Assembly: GCF_037975245.1 (NCBI RefSeq)
Contig: NC_092579.1
Span: 31,662,166 to 31,726,165 of the forward strand
Source: Apostichopus japonicus
Lineage: Eukaryota; Echinodermata; Holothuroidea; Aspidochirotida; Stichopodidae
Direction of reading: 5' to 3'
DNA: 64,000 nt
Shown: positions 41,633 through 53,080 of the stretch, one piece after another
Layout: the number at the start of each line of letters is the position of its first letter
Position numbering within the stretch: the first letter of the stretch is position 1
The notes under the pieces: generated by a model
Told to the model about the DNA's origin: nothing
The model's input: the letters and a program-made list of their open reading frames with translations, nothing else
The model's database searches: none
Translations under genes and position numbers: made by a program

Positions 41633-43074
41633 CTTCTTTGCAGCATCATTCGACACTATAATGGACATAGCTCTGAATTAATGGAAGTAATCAAAGCTCT
41701 CTTCCGCGCAGTTTCAACCTGAACTTCATGGGCCTCCTGTCTCGCAAGGTTGAAACAGATTCTTCCAGAGTTTGATTCAACTGCACAGGAGGATGCATTA
41801 GAATTCCTTGGTGCAGTTTACACATCATCATGCACTTCCTGTAACCAAAGCCAGTGCAAACTTTTAGATGAGTAAGAGATATAGATCGTTCTGTGAAAAG
41901 CATCAAAGCAACACAAACAAAAATAAGTGAACTTTTCAATATATTATTTAAAATTATGCCATGTTGGCCCAAAATATGCAAATATTCAAATATGGTCACC
42001 TTTGGTCAAACTTCTATAAACTGTTTTTATTACCACTTTTGATGAAATTTACCTCACGGGGACATTCAGTCATCTTGTGTGTTCATTAAGAATGTCTGAG
42101 AACAATTTGGACTAAGGGCCTCCATGAAAGTAACTTGTTGAAAACTTCTAGCAATTATAGCATCCTATAATTTGGGGCATATACAGACTACCTTTAACAT
42201 TGAAACTGATTGGGAATTTGCTTAGGTTTGCAGGGAATTAGTCATTTTTGAAAGAGGTATTATGGCACCAGTTAGATCTGACTGATAAACTTGCATCAAT
42301 ACAATGAGGATGCACATTTTGTAAGGCTGGGTTTAGATGATAGTCTGTATCTGATTGATAAGTTTGTTGCTCTTAATAATAATTCTGATAATTTTAAGTA
42401 AAAGCTGAATGAAAGTTTTCATTTATACCTGATAATCCAGAGGGTAAAGGAACAAATGGGAATTGCAATAGAAATGCAACATTGTTGTAATGAGTAACTT
42501 ATTTTTTCCTTTCCAGGTACTTCTTCTTACATACAACAAATGAGATGAAGTGGACTTCCTGCAATGAGACTTGGCACTGTCGGGCAAACTCCTATCCAGT
42601 AATTCCGATATATCCTAGTAACAAGGGCTATATGTCATGCTTGAGTATGCAGGGGCACCTTGAGGTGTGTCTAGATTGCAAAGATCTTGAAGGCTTTTGT
42701 GAGTCCTGGTGAGTTCCTGCAAACTCCCTGTTTTTGTCATATTGTTTTCATTCCATGCTGTTTTGTGTTATGTAAAATTGTTTCAATATGTAACACAATG
42801 CATTTTTGTGAAGTAGCAGTATGTGTGTTTATGAGTGTAATGCTAACAGCCTGTCATTACAATAACTCAATAAACTGACAAATGAACAGGAGTCAAATTC
42901 TGAAACTATTAGTGATGTAAGTTAATGGCCAGAATTCATACGTTGAAAATTTTCAGGTTTAGAGTCCAGCTTGAGTTGTAATGATCCCATTGAGCAGTTC
43001 TAAATACTGTATACAGGCATCTTTTCATATTGACTGTAGATCTCTGGTGTTATGTCTTTCTCAATTTATTTATT

Positions 43075-43430
43075 TAAAGTGTTGTGGAAAGAGTTAATTT
43101 CACATAGGGTGACATGTATATGTGAAATTAATTAACTAGTTAATTGTATTCTTTGCTATATGTACTTTGCAAAGGGATTATTATAAATAGTGCACATACT
43201 GGAGAACAATGGTCCAGTGTGACGAAATTACACTAAATCACCATCGTCGCCCTAAGTGGTGAGTTTATGCTATGTCGTCCTAAGTGTTGTGAAAAGAGAT
43301 GAATTCGCCTAGGGCGACAAAGGTGTCGCCTTAGGTGCTTTATGTGCAATTCACTATTTTTTAATTAAATACCTTGGTATTTGTATTAGGCAGAGGGATT
43401 ATTATAAATAGCACACCATCCGTCCGGTTC
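43075..43430. repeat. Two-copy palindromic repeat
   Basis: Two diverged tandem copies (about 43,075-43,205 and 43,280-43,425) share GTTGTGgAAAGAG and GGGATTATTATAAATAG. The second has a hairpin of CGCCTAGGGCGAC followed by GTCGCCTTAGG. Between the copies is a related CGTCGCCCTAAGTG. It lies inside an intron of the protease-like locus. The origin is unknown; it may be a decayed foldback element. Confidence 0.65.
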
Positions 43431-43774
43431 TCCTTCAATACTTCTCTCCAGAAAGGACACAATTTTGGGTCAATGGTTCAAGAACGGGATTGATAAAGTA
43501 TACCGTTTGTATTAGAAACCATTACTTCATCTAGCTAAGGATGTGAAGAATTATTAGTCTCCAGTAGTTCTTGATTCAGTTGTCCATATTCAATTCATGT
43601 GGAGTTTTCAGGAACTATTACCAGTTATGCAACGAGTCAGGGCTAGAGTCACTAAATTTCAGAGTAATAAAGTAACTCAAACACAAGTTCATGGACAGTC
43701 TTCCCATAGATCTAGATTATGCAGTCCAAGATTCAACTCAAACGTAGGTTTCATAAAAGTGATATCTTGATTAA

Positions 43775-44110
43775 GTATCTTGATAGTCACTGACTTTTTC
43801 ATGTTTGCTAATAGTGGTTGTACCAGATGTCATTGTCTTAAACTCCACAAGTCACAAAGTAGTATTAATATTCGGCATACCTTTTTTTCTAATAGGGTTG
43901 TGAATGAGTGGAATGGCTCGCCTGAGAAAGTTGTACTTGCAAGTACTGTAGTGTGAATGGGTTTAAGAATGCTTTGGACAAGCACTTTAAGCATTGTAAT
44001 CGGGTCTGATCGTTTGTGTCATCAGTTTTCTTCCCTCTCCTATAGGGTCTTTGATGGGGACTTGAGTGTCCCTCCTGATCCTTTTTCTTTACTAAACTAA
44101 TCTAAACTAA
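43775..44110 (+). mobile_element. LINE reverse-transcriptase C-terminal remnant
   Basis: The frame reads a phrase typical of the C-terminal end of LINE ORF2: TDFFMFANSG, then TRCHCLKLHKSQ, then RHTFFSNRVVNEWNGSPEKVV, then a region matching SFKNxLDKH in the next frame. Such proteins end with TRGHSLKL, FSxRVVxxWNxLPxxVV and FKxxLD. A tail with repeated CTAAACTAAT follows at 44,092-44,112. Frameshifts and the lack of an RT core show it is a truncated dead copy, distinct from the other LINEs in the window. Confidence 0.7.
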
Positions 44111-44860
44111 TAAGGTCAAGCATAAAGTATGTGTGCTTAGGCCTACGCAATTGCAGAAGCCAATCTCCTTAACCTTTTTGAACTAGCACTTTTAAGGTTA
44201 ACTTAACCTTTTAGAAGGTAAGCTTAACTTTTTCTTTGCAAATGTAACACGAACACTGTTGAGCAAGAGTCGTGCCAGCAATGCCACTGCATGAGGGAAA
44301 TTCACAGTGACAGAGTAAATAATTGCTTTCGCACCCACGGATGAACACATGTTAGGTATATTACTATCACTAATCTGGGGAAATTGCATTTAAGAATATA
44401 AATATGTTTATCAGCTAGTCAACAGTTATTTAAGGTATCATTTAATTCTTTTCATTTACTCCATTAGTGATCTTCCCTTTTCCAACAGCTTTACTGGAAA
44501 GACTCTTGCTCAGCCGCATTACACAAACACCTTACGAACAGAATACTGCAGATAGCTGATCGTTAACTATGTTAGGAATCCACATGCAGTTCTGGTTATG
44601 AAAATAGTAAGAGACAAGATCTGTTTTTCAATCTATGTTTATGGTGAACTACGATTAAGAATAATGAGTTGTAATTTTAATAAATGAGCCCTTCAGTACT
44701 GATAACCAGGATTTTAGTTATCTATTTTTTCTTTCTTTACAGTACAGAAATGCAGGGTTGCACTACACCATTTCCAACAGAGGAAGTATGGCAGAAAACA
44801 GGTGGAATTTTACATATAAATGCCGAAAATGTGCTGGACAGAGAGGTTCAATAAACTTTT

Positions 44861-46559
44861 GGAACATTGACACCTCATTCACTTACATGAGGAAACCTTT
44901 TCTCATAGATGTTGAATAAACAGTTGTAAGAAGATTAACATGTAGAATTGGTTCTGAAACTAAATCAGTATTTATGAACTCCTCACATCTATGATCTCAC
45001 CATAAAAGATCAGAAACAAGTTTTTGAGTTTGAAGAGTTAGCAACTTAAAATTAGGAAAAAGTTTCATATTAAAGAAGAAATCAAATTTCAACTTTATGA
45101 TAAAGAATGGGATGATTGCATGGGTAGGTGTGAAAAACCTCTCAGCTACCTCAAAGGGGAAAAGTGAAAGTAATACCCATCACCTCAGAGCTTATACCAT
45201 CACAGACTTACACTCACTAAGTAGTACATGTAGCTTATTTGATAGTGAAGTTGTTCATCTGGTGAGTAGCCTTCTCTGTGCAGTGTACCTAGTAGAGCAA
45301 AAGTGACAGTCAGAAGTTTAAAAGCATATATTACTACTCAATGTGGTGTAAGAATCAGCTGAACTGAGCCCCAAGCTGCATTCAGAATAAGCTTAGGCCT
45401 ATATACATTTAGAAATATGTAACTGGAAAGCTCACACCTTTGCAATTTCAGATTGGATGGCATGGGCTGATGACATAAATGAAAAGTTGGCAAAACATAC
45501 GTTAGCCCCAGCAAGTTACACAAAGGGATGCAGAATGTGGACGGTGCCTACACCATCAGTAAGCCAGGGGCACCAGCATATGGCATTATTTTCACAATGC
45601 TAACAGCAGAGTCCACATTCTGACATATATGCTCTTCAAAGTATTGTGCAAAGTAAAGAAATCTTAAGGACCAAACCATTTGACATCTCCTACATATGCC
45701 ACAACAGCCTACATGTGGAGAGAGATGTCACATCTCTCAACAGTATCTTGCAGTGCAACACAGCAGTCTGCCTTGAAAGTTTGATGGCACTTGCCAAGTT
45801 TATGGTCATCAGCTTGATTGCCTACTTCCCTGAATGAGTGATACTGTTTTAACTCATAACAGTGAGTGTGGATAGACTCAGTTTACAAATTACTGGCATC
45901 ACTGATAAATATTGTCATCTTTATCATCAGTGTAGTTTTTCATCCTAGAGTAACTGGTCATGAATCAGTTGATCTTTCTTATAGATACTGGACTGGTTTA
46001 TGTTTATAGTTCTACCATGTAGCTTGTACTTTCTCTCTCTGAGTTGTGCTCTCCTCCTTCTGTATATTCTAGCTGCCTCTCTTACGTAATTCATCACATT
46101 GCTGTTTTCTTTGCATCTATTTCAGAGTCTGGATACATGGACTATTTGACCTCACCTTTAATACTGCACCTTCCATCTTCCTGGCTATGGACTCTCCAGG
46201 CACATTATATGTTATGTGTATGGAACTGTAGTCCCTGTACTGACCATTGCATGAAAATGTACTATGTTTTGGATTGGTCACAGTGAAAGCCTAATTGACG
46301 GTATCTACATTTGAGTGGAATTAAGTCTCAAAACGAGTGGACCATAATGTTTGCTGCAGGTGGGTGTCTCAGATATTTTGTTTAGCTTCCTGCTGTCAGT
46401 GTGCGATATTAGCAGAGAACCCTTTGTAGCATTTGGCATACATGGAAATGTGTACTTCCTGGCCTCTTGCATACAAATGAATGCTTTGGGCAATGTGAAT
46501 GATTTCCACTGTAGTACTTTGCAAGGCAGTCTAAACATGTTGATAAAGTGCTTTTGATA
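44861..46559. other. Unassigned stretch with weak exon candidates
   Basis: Several open plus-strand segments (45,646-45,837; 46,044-46,286; 46,360-46,557) have plausible acceptor sites upstream but no recognised family. They may be further exons of the locus at 41,633-44,860, or noise. I call no gene. Confidence 0.3.
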
Positions 46560-47180
46560 TTTAAGATATAAGGATCTTTATTGACCATAAAAATTGACAT
46601 TCATAAATACATCGAAACACATAAAAATCTGATTCTTAAAACGAAAAATTAAGACTACTAAGTCCATGTTCTGACACATATATTTGGCCTATTTCCTACA
46701 TAATTCATTGGCAAGATTGAGAATAGCCCTTTGCAAGAAAGAACGCCTGTATCTCTCGGTTCAGCATCTCATGACAATTAGTCTGCCCGTTTGATTGCTG
46801 TAATCTACCCGATGCCCCAGAGGATGTTGGGATGACATGATTGACTTCATATTACTCTGTGATACTCTGACAAGCAACTCATCTACTGAACTGAGGTAAT
46901 GTGACCGACAAACTTTCCTTGCTTTAGAAACTAGTCTATTTAACTTGGTCATGTCTCTAGCAGTAGTATTTTCACCCCACGCTGCTAAACAGAATGTAAT
47001 GGTGGTCTTGATTGCCGATTTTAATATAGAATAGAGAAATGAGAGTTGGTCTAGTCTGAATAAATTAAGCTTCTGTAATAGGAACATACGCTGATTAGTT
47101 TTTGCTAGAGTACGTTTTACATGTTCATCCCACTCCAATTTATCAGTGATGGTTTCTCCCAGGTATTTATAAGATTGTCA
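46560..47180 (-). mobile_element. L2-like LINE 3' fragment
   Basis: The minus-strand frame (46,761-47,138, with upstream YLGETITDKLEW) runs WDEHVKRTLAKTNQRMFLL, RLDQLSFLYSILKSAI, CLAAWG and LNRLVSKARKV. After a stop it continues ERYRRSFLQRAI. This is the order seen after the RT in L2-type LINEs, which end near a Y-R-R-S-F block. The copy is 5'-truncated near 47,175 and has an in-frame stop at about 46,761. It is inactive. Confidence 0.82.
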
Positions 47181-47188
47181 AGTGCTTC

Positions 47189-47707
47189 TTAGTCACAGTT
47201 TTTGCAGGAACATAGAGGAGAATACTGCTTTAATATAGTCAGTGCTCTGCGGAGTGACTTGAGTAGGTGAACTTGATCTAACAGGTTAAGTTCACTTTCA
47301 GAATGAGTAGTTACAGCCATTGTACTACTGAACCCTTTACATGCCTTGCCATCAGCATCAGTTGTGAGACACTTGACCATTAGTGGATTCTTAGCTGTAA
47401 GTAATTTGGATTCACAAATCTTTCCACCATTTTGTTCATGATCTCCGAAATAGGGCATCTTTGCTGAACAGCTCTCATTGCCTGGACATTGTACCTTGTG
47501 ATCCCTTCTTCTTTTCATTTCACCCATTAAGCACAACTTGTTACTGTGATGGTAATCAATAACAAATGTATCCATGGTGACATTCGCAACTATTACATCT
47601 CTGCATTGGCTTGTTGGAGCAAATGGAGTCTTACTTCTTGCATTATACTCATAGGGTTGTGATATGATCATATTCTGCCTGAATTGGAAAGTCTTTGGAG
47701 AGGCCAC
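47189..47707 (-). pseudogene. Mutator-like transposase domain fragment
   Basis: This 172-codon minus-strand frame has YEYNARSKTPFAPTSQ, then a DYHHSNKLC stretch, CPGNESCSAKMPYFGDHE and LTTDADGKACKGF. This order fits the 'Mutator-like transposase domain' proteins common in invertebrate and fish genomes, where a D-x-x-Y-N-N / T-P-F-x-P block comes first and T-T-D-x-D carries a catalytic acid. The first catalytic Asp position reads Glu (YEYN) here. The frame ends after SPLCSCKNCD, so the remaining domain is missing. It abuts the L2-like fragment on the same strand. The family call is from remembered motif order. Confidence 0.55.
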
Positions 47708-47784
47708 GCAGTTGCAGTGTCTTCTTAATTATACCCCTCTTTTGTGCCATATTATTTTTCATTAATTTCTTTCATTACCTGTAG

Positions 47785-47936
47785 GTACAAACTGGTTGTA
47801 GTGTACTGACAGCAGGACTGGGAAGGGACATGCTGTTGAGCAATCTACGAGCTGCACTTAAACTGCCCACTACTCAGAGGCAGCGGGGGTACCCATTCCT
47901 GGGAAAGGCAGCCATATACCTGGAGCTCATCCTGTA
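47785..47936 (+). CDS. Unassigned exon candidate
   Basis: This open segment lies between TTCATTACCTGTAG and a good donor (GTAAGT). It encodes about 50 residues including LTAGLGRDMLLSNLRAALKL and QRGYPFLGKAAIYLEL, a composition typical of a folded protein. I do not recognise the family. A second segment, 48,236-48,380, is bounded by ACAG and GTAAGT but carries an internal stop in its best frame. The two could be exons of one decayed gene with the protease-like locus upstream. Confidence 0.4.
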
Positions 47937-48539
47937 GTAAGTAATGTTGATATGCACATGCTATTGTGTCTGGGCTGGGTAAAATATAATTCCTTATGCT
48001 AGGTTGCCAAGGTCAGCTCTGTGCATCGTTGTCTTTGTAGAGAATTTCAGAGTGTTTGGTAGACCAAACCAACTGTGAATAGGAAATAACGGCTTTCAAA
48101 CAGCATGTGCTTGTATTTGATTAGATGTGCGTGTGCTTGAAGCTATGGGGTTGGAATGGGATTTATTGTGATTGGTGATTACCTAGTATGTGAACATACA
48201 GCATTCGATATTATTTATAATTCCTTTTGAAACAGGAGTACTGGAGCATGAAGTTGATGGACAAATTAAGGAATGAGAGGAACACATGCAAGCAGAAAAG
48301 AGGAGAAGAAACATTGGGGGCACCTGTTCCACTGAAATTAACCAAGTAGATGACCCAGCTAGCAAACATAGGCATAAAATGTAAGTTCAGGTATAACTTT
48401 TGAGAATGAAGCTCATCTTGAGGAGAATAGATATTAAATAATTAACATACTAGGCTAAAATTGCATTATGCAGTCCTTTTCACAAATTTGATTTGATTTG
48501 ATTTATTTGTTTTATCACGTGAATATATACAATGTGATA

Positions 48540-48588
48540 GGAAGTCCTCTAAAAAATCTTCAGATCGCTTAACAAAGTAGAGGACTCC
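48540..48588 (-). other. LINE 3' UTR stem-loop
   Basis: GGAAGTCCTCTA (48,540-48,551) and TAGAGGACTCC (48,578-48,588) are near-perfect inverted arms with a loop of about 26 nt, about 50 bp before the 3' tail. The copy at 31,144-31,191 has the same arms with a paired C:G to T:A change. In stringent LINEs such as eel UnaL2 a 3' stem-loop is bound by the RT; the same role here is inferred. Confidence 0.7.
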
Positions 48589-48644
48589 CTGTTAAGAAAA
48601 GGAAAAAGTGAACTAAATATATAAGAAAAAATGAACATGTTCAA

Positions 48645-51600
48645 TTAATAAGACGCAATAATTTTTTGAATAAAGTTTCTTCTGAATGATTTTGCAGAAG
48701 GTTTATTTGTAATATTGCCTGATAGAGAATTCCAAGTTTTGATTGTACGTGCCCTCAGTGATAACATCCCCATTGTAGAATTATACCTGTTATAATGTGC
48801 ATTGCCTGAAGATCTGGTATTGTAATGATGAATATCACTGTTACATATTAAGTAGTCATTAAAAGCATTTGGTAACAGTTCATTCCAGGCCTTATAAGCA
48901 AATGTAGCAAGGTTAACTCTAATAATGTCATCAGCTTTTAACAACTTAGAACGCTTAAAAAGAGGATTTGTGTGGTCCCTCTGGTTTGGCATGTGTTATA
49001 TGGCGGACTGCTTTCTTCTGTGTAATACAAATGGGATTCAGATTGGTATATCTAGTACCAGACCATATGTTACAACAATACGTAATATGTGGCTGGACTA
49101 ATGTCTGATAGAGAATCTTTAATATGTGTGTGGCAGATAATGCTTAAGCTTAGCTAAAACACTGGTGTTTTTTGCAACTTTTTTACAGACAGTTGTAATG
49201 TGGTCACACCATTTAAGTTCATGATCTATATATACGCCTAAAAATCTAGTACTATTGACTTGTTGTAGTCTTTTACCACCCATAGTAATATCAGCATTCC
49301 ATGTAAAATTTTTATAAGTATTAAAAACTATATAGTTTGTTTTATCAATATTCAATGATAATTTGTTGTCAGCGAACCAGTCGCTGAACTTGTCTAATTC
49401 AGTTGATACTTAAATATGAAATAAAGTTCTCGATTGTGATACGAAGAAAATATTTGTGTCGTCAGCAAACAAAACAACTTTAACTTTATCAGAAACATTG
49501 GTAATGTCATTAACATATAGGATAAAAAGCAATGGACCAAATATAGAGCCTTGTGGCACACCACATTGAATTCTCTCCGGTTGGGAATGAGCATTTTTGT
49601 AGGATGTATATTGGTAGCGGTTTGCTAAGTAACTGTCGATCCATTTTAGGGGGGTTCCTCTTATGCCGTAACAGTGTAATTTATTAAGCAGAATTGTGTG
49701 GTCTATTGTGTCAAAGGCCTTTGAGAGGTCCAGGAAAACCCTGACACAGGTACTATTCTTGTCAAGATTACTATACAAATTGTCAATGGCATCAGCTAGT
49801 GCTAGCTCAGTGGAGTGTTCAGGACGGAATCCATACTGTTTCTGGCATAAAATGTTATATTTTGAAATAAAGTTAAAAATACGATTATACAGAAGCCTTT
49901 CAACTATTTTGGAAAAACATGATAATAGTGATATAGGTTGATAATTTTCAAAGTTTTCTGAATCCCCTTTCTTAAAGACAAGGATGACCTTGGCAATTTT
50001 TAGCATATCAGGGAAAATACCGGTACTGAACGACAAATTGCAAATATGGGTTAATGGTTTGGTAATAAATAAGATAACTTGTCTTACAATGCCAGGCTTA
50101 AAATCATCGTATCCAGCTGCTTTATCAGGTTTCATGCAAGAGGTTGCTGTTTTTAACAACTCCTCCTCACTGACAGGATGAGAAAACATGGAATGAGTGT
50201 TAACATCAATGTTAACAGATTCCTGTGATTTACGTTTGTGGTTGATTTTACTTGCCAGTGATGGCCCCAGATTGACGAAAAAGTCATTAAATTTTATTAG
50301 CAATATCATGGTCGGTGTTAATCTCTTTGTCACCATCCTTGAAAGAAGAGGGATACGATGATTGTTTACGACCTTTATGGAGTAATTGGTTAATGGTATC
50401 CCATGTGCCTTTTGGGTTACTCCTCGCATTATAAAATTTATTGTTGAAATATAATTTTCTAGAAAATTTGATAACATGATTGAGCTTATTACGATATTGA
50501 GAATAAATAGTTTTATTTACACCAGACGGGTTCTTAATATGTCTTTTAAATAGCTTATCGTTTCTTTTGATAGAAACTAGAATACCTGCAGTAATCCACG
50601 GGTGTCTCTTTCGACGTTTCTTAGATTTGGTGACACATTGCTCAGGAAAGCATTGATTATATATGGCATTGAAATTGTTATAAAACATAGAATAGGCAAT
50701 GTGTGCATCAGTTTGGGATGAAACATTTTCCCAAGAAGCATCTCGGATTGTTGAGAAGAAATTCTGTACATTTGTCTTGCAGTAGTTCCTTACATACATA
50801 GGGCCCCTTTGTCTACTTTTGTGTATGGCAGTTTGGAGAAATATTGGATAATGGTCACTGAGATCGCTTACAAAGATACCAGTTATTAGTTTGCAGTCAT
50901 CATTGGTTATAACATTATCTAAAACAGTTGCAGAAGTGCAACCCACACAGGTAGGTTTGGTAATAGTAGGAAAAAATCCACTGGCATATAGTAAGTTTAA
51001 AAAGTCAGCAGATTTAATATTGTCAGCAAGATCAATATTATAATCACCCATAATGTACGCACTATGTCGTTCATTGGAGAGTTGGGTTAAAATTTTGTTT
51101 ACGTGTGTCAGAAAAATATGCAGTGAACTTTTTGGAGGCCTATAAATTACGCCTATGGTATAATTTTTCATTGCTGATGTTATGTCAACCTCTATGAACA
51201 TTGACAGAATCATTGAAAATGCTTATATCGTTTCTGAGTTTGAAATTTAGATCTTTGTTGAAAAATGAACAAACACCACCACCTCTCCTTTCGGGACGAT
51301 GTCTTTCAACAAGCGTATAGTTATTGATATGGATTAAGGGGGATATATCTGCAGTAAGCCAGGTTTCGGTAAATCCAATGACAGAGAAATCCTTCAATAG
51401 AGACGTAAATGTAGTTATGTCGTCTAAGTTTTTGTTAAGGCTTCGACTATTATGGTGGAATAAAGACAATATGTGTTCGCGAGACATCTTGTTGTATGAA
51501 TCAATATCGTAGTAATTGCATGCGATAGCTTCCTCCCCTGTTTCAAGGTATTTTGCAGCTTGCATCGCTATAAATAAATAAATGTACCGTATAACATGAA

Positions 51601-51649
51601 CGCCATCATCTTTGCATAGGTTCGGCCGAAGAATCCTTTGTTCTGACAT
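48645..51649 (-). pseudogene. LINE ORF2: endonuclease and reverse transcriptase
   Basis: The N-terminal endonuclease is split over two frames. It has FHHNSRSLNKN and GFTETWL (51,649-51,185), then YRPPKS, MGDYNIDL and SDLSDHYPIF (51,213-50,287), the APE-type active-site blocks. The RT (frame 50,477-49,410) has VILVFKKGDSENFENYQPIS, VFLDLSKAFDTIDH (motif A), GVPQGSIFGPLLF (motif B) and FADDTNIF (motif C). The tail continues in other frames as NSTRFLGVYIDHELKW (49,355-49,119) and KADDIIRVNLATFAYKAWN to the stop at 48,645. At least four frame breaks make this a dead copy, though the RT core is intact. The protein would nick DNA and copy the LINE RNA by target-primed reverse transcription. Confidence 0.9.
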
Positions 51650-52846
51650 TTCTCGCTCTGCTGAGATTAGGAATAAATGATTTCTTCTTTAGTCTGATAG
51701 TTTGAAAGCCGTCTTCGTCTAGGGATATTTGCCTTTTGTGGGGTTGGATGTTTCCCCCTTGTGTGCTTGCCCCCTCCATCTGCTGAGATCCAGTCTCCGG
51801 TTGTGTTCTCCGTTGTTCTACTACTTTTTGTGTTGGCAATGTCGTCTTTTGTTCAGTTCGCTGTTGTTGGTGGGTTTTCTTTAACTCCTGGTTAGGATTA
51901 CTCGGGTGTCTGGATTTCGCATTATTGTTCTTCTTTGCTGTTGAATCCGTGTTTTGTTCGGATTTCTGTGCCCTGACCTCGTGAATAGCGCGTGATCGTC
52001 CTGTTCAACCGACCCAGTGACTTATCCCTCAGACTGATATTGTGTTTCGTTTTCATGTGTATCTAGGGTCGAGCCAGTGTCTGTGTTGTCATGGCGATAC
52101 TCTTCAAACGTTCTTGGCATTTAAAGCATCTGACCTTTGGGCAATTAGCTTCCCGGTGCCCTTGGACATCGCAAACTTAACATTTGTAGTTAGGACAGTT
52201 TCTCCTGATGTGATCGCTTTCCAAACACAAATTGCATACTTTAGTTTGACCATTGTGCGTTAAGTTCATATTAATCCCGTTAATTCTAATTGCGTAAGGC
52301 AAGCTCTTGTGTTCTTCAGGTAGTTTTAACTGTACATATCGTATTCCGTTCCCGATATTTGGGAATCTGGGGAAGGTCTTTCCTTTCCATTCGCCTCTTA
52401 TTTTACACCCATACTCACAAAGTTTTCCTGTTAGATCTTCGCCCTGTATGAATGAAGGTACTCCGAAAACACTAACAGTTAGGAACGTTCTGTTGACACC
52501 AGTAGAAACTGATTCCCATTCATGAGGAGTCCACTGTCCAAAATACAGTAAGATCAGCTTGTTCCTTTGCTTTTAATGTGATAATCCAGCATCCTAAAGA
52601 TTTCACACAACTTGCAATTCCATCTCTACCAACATCATTCATGATAGCATACAAAATCTCAGTATCTTTATATGAACTGTCGGCAACTCTGATGCTACAC
52701 TCCTTTAATTTCTCCACTGTCGCAGAATCCATACTAACAATCTTGTAGGCTAACGAACGTCGCAGGACGTCGTTGCCGAGATCTCCAGCAGAAAAAGTAT
52801 TCCAAAATTGGAACAAAATAAAATTTTCTGCTAAATGTTGTCTCAA
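51606..52846 (-). pseudogene. LINE ORF1 with CCHC zinc knuckles
   Basis: Reading the minus strand from 52,846, the frames give an N-terminal part (52,846-52,520). A second frame has GVPSFIQGEDL, RGEWKGKTFPRF, KLPEEHKSLPYAIRI, then CNLCLESDHIRRNC and GHREANCPKVRCFKCQ, which are successive zinc knuckles. A third, Gln- and Lys-rich frame ends at 51,606. A TAA near 52,177 falls between knuckles and there are further frame changes. ORF1 proteins of this kind bind RNA and accompany ORF2. It overlaps the start of ORF2 by about 44 bp. Confidence 0.75.
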
Positions 52847-53080
52847 TTAGTGTCTCAAATAATACAATTTGCAAGATGTAGTGAAAACCACACTCTATTT
52901 AACCTCGGAGATCATTAGAGAGTAGAATATATAAGAGCTCCTCAAGGAACAGTGTCAACAGGTTGACGGTTGGTTATCCAATAACGGTTGGTTATCCAAT
53001 TTTTTGATTTAATGAAGTCAGACCAACTTAAAATTGATCTCAAGGATTGGGCTTTTTGATAGGTCTATTTATATGTAGAG

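Larger units (their letters stand above)
41633..44860 (+). pseudogene. Decayed ubiquitin-specific-protease-like (C19) exons
   Basis: There are three exon candidates with matching phases. Exon 1 (41,633-41,871) follows a TTTTTTTTTTAG acceptor and encodes SELMEVIKALF and LPEFDSTAQEDALEFLGA, like the USP QDAxEFL block. Exon 2 (42,517-42,708) encodes NSYPVIPIYP and CLDCKDLEGFC, like the USP strand plus zinc-ribbon region. Exon 3 starts at 44,743; its first base completes TGT, giving a further Cys. Donor sites are GTAAGA and GTGAGT. Exon 1 has a TGA near 41,720, so the gene is broken. The catalytic Cys and His boxes were not found. The call rests on remembered family patterns. It may belong to the same element as the integrase upstream. 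Confidence 0.5.
48487..52850 (-). mobile_element. Nearly full-length CR1/L2-type LINE (two ORFs)
   Basis: On the minus strand the order is: ORF1 with CCHC zinc knuckles (52,846 to 51,606), ORF2 with AP endonuclease and reverse transcriptase (51,649 to 48,645), and a 3' UTR with a stem-loop (48,540-48,588). It ends in a short-repeat tail (AAATC on the sense strand). About 4.4 kb. The APE endonuclease and short-repeat tail place it in the Jockey/CR1/L2 group; the exact clade is not assigned. Several frameshifts and stops show it is no longer active. The 3' ends at 31,091-31,893 belong to the same family. Target-site duplications could not be settled by eye. Confidence 0.88.

Noticed and set aside
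48183-48365. 60-codon minus-strand frame with Cys/Ser-rich hydrophobic sequence
   Set aside because: Opposite strand of a better plus-strand exon candidate (48,236-48,380).
49696-50181. Plus-strand open frames opposite the LINE RT
   Set aside because: Antisense shadows of the RT coding strand.
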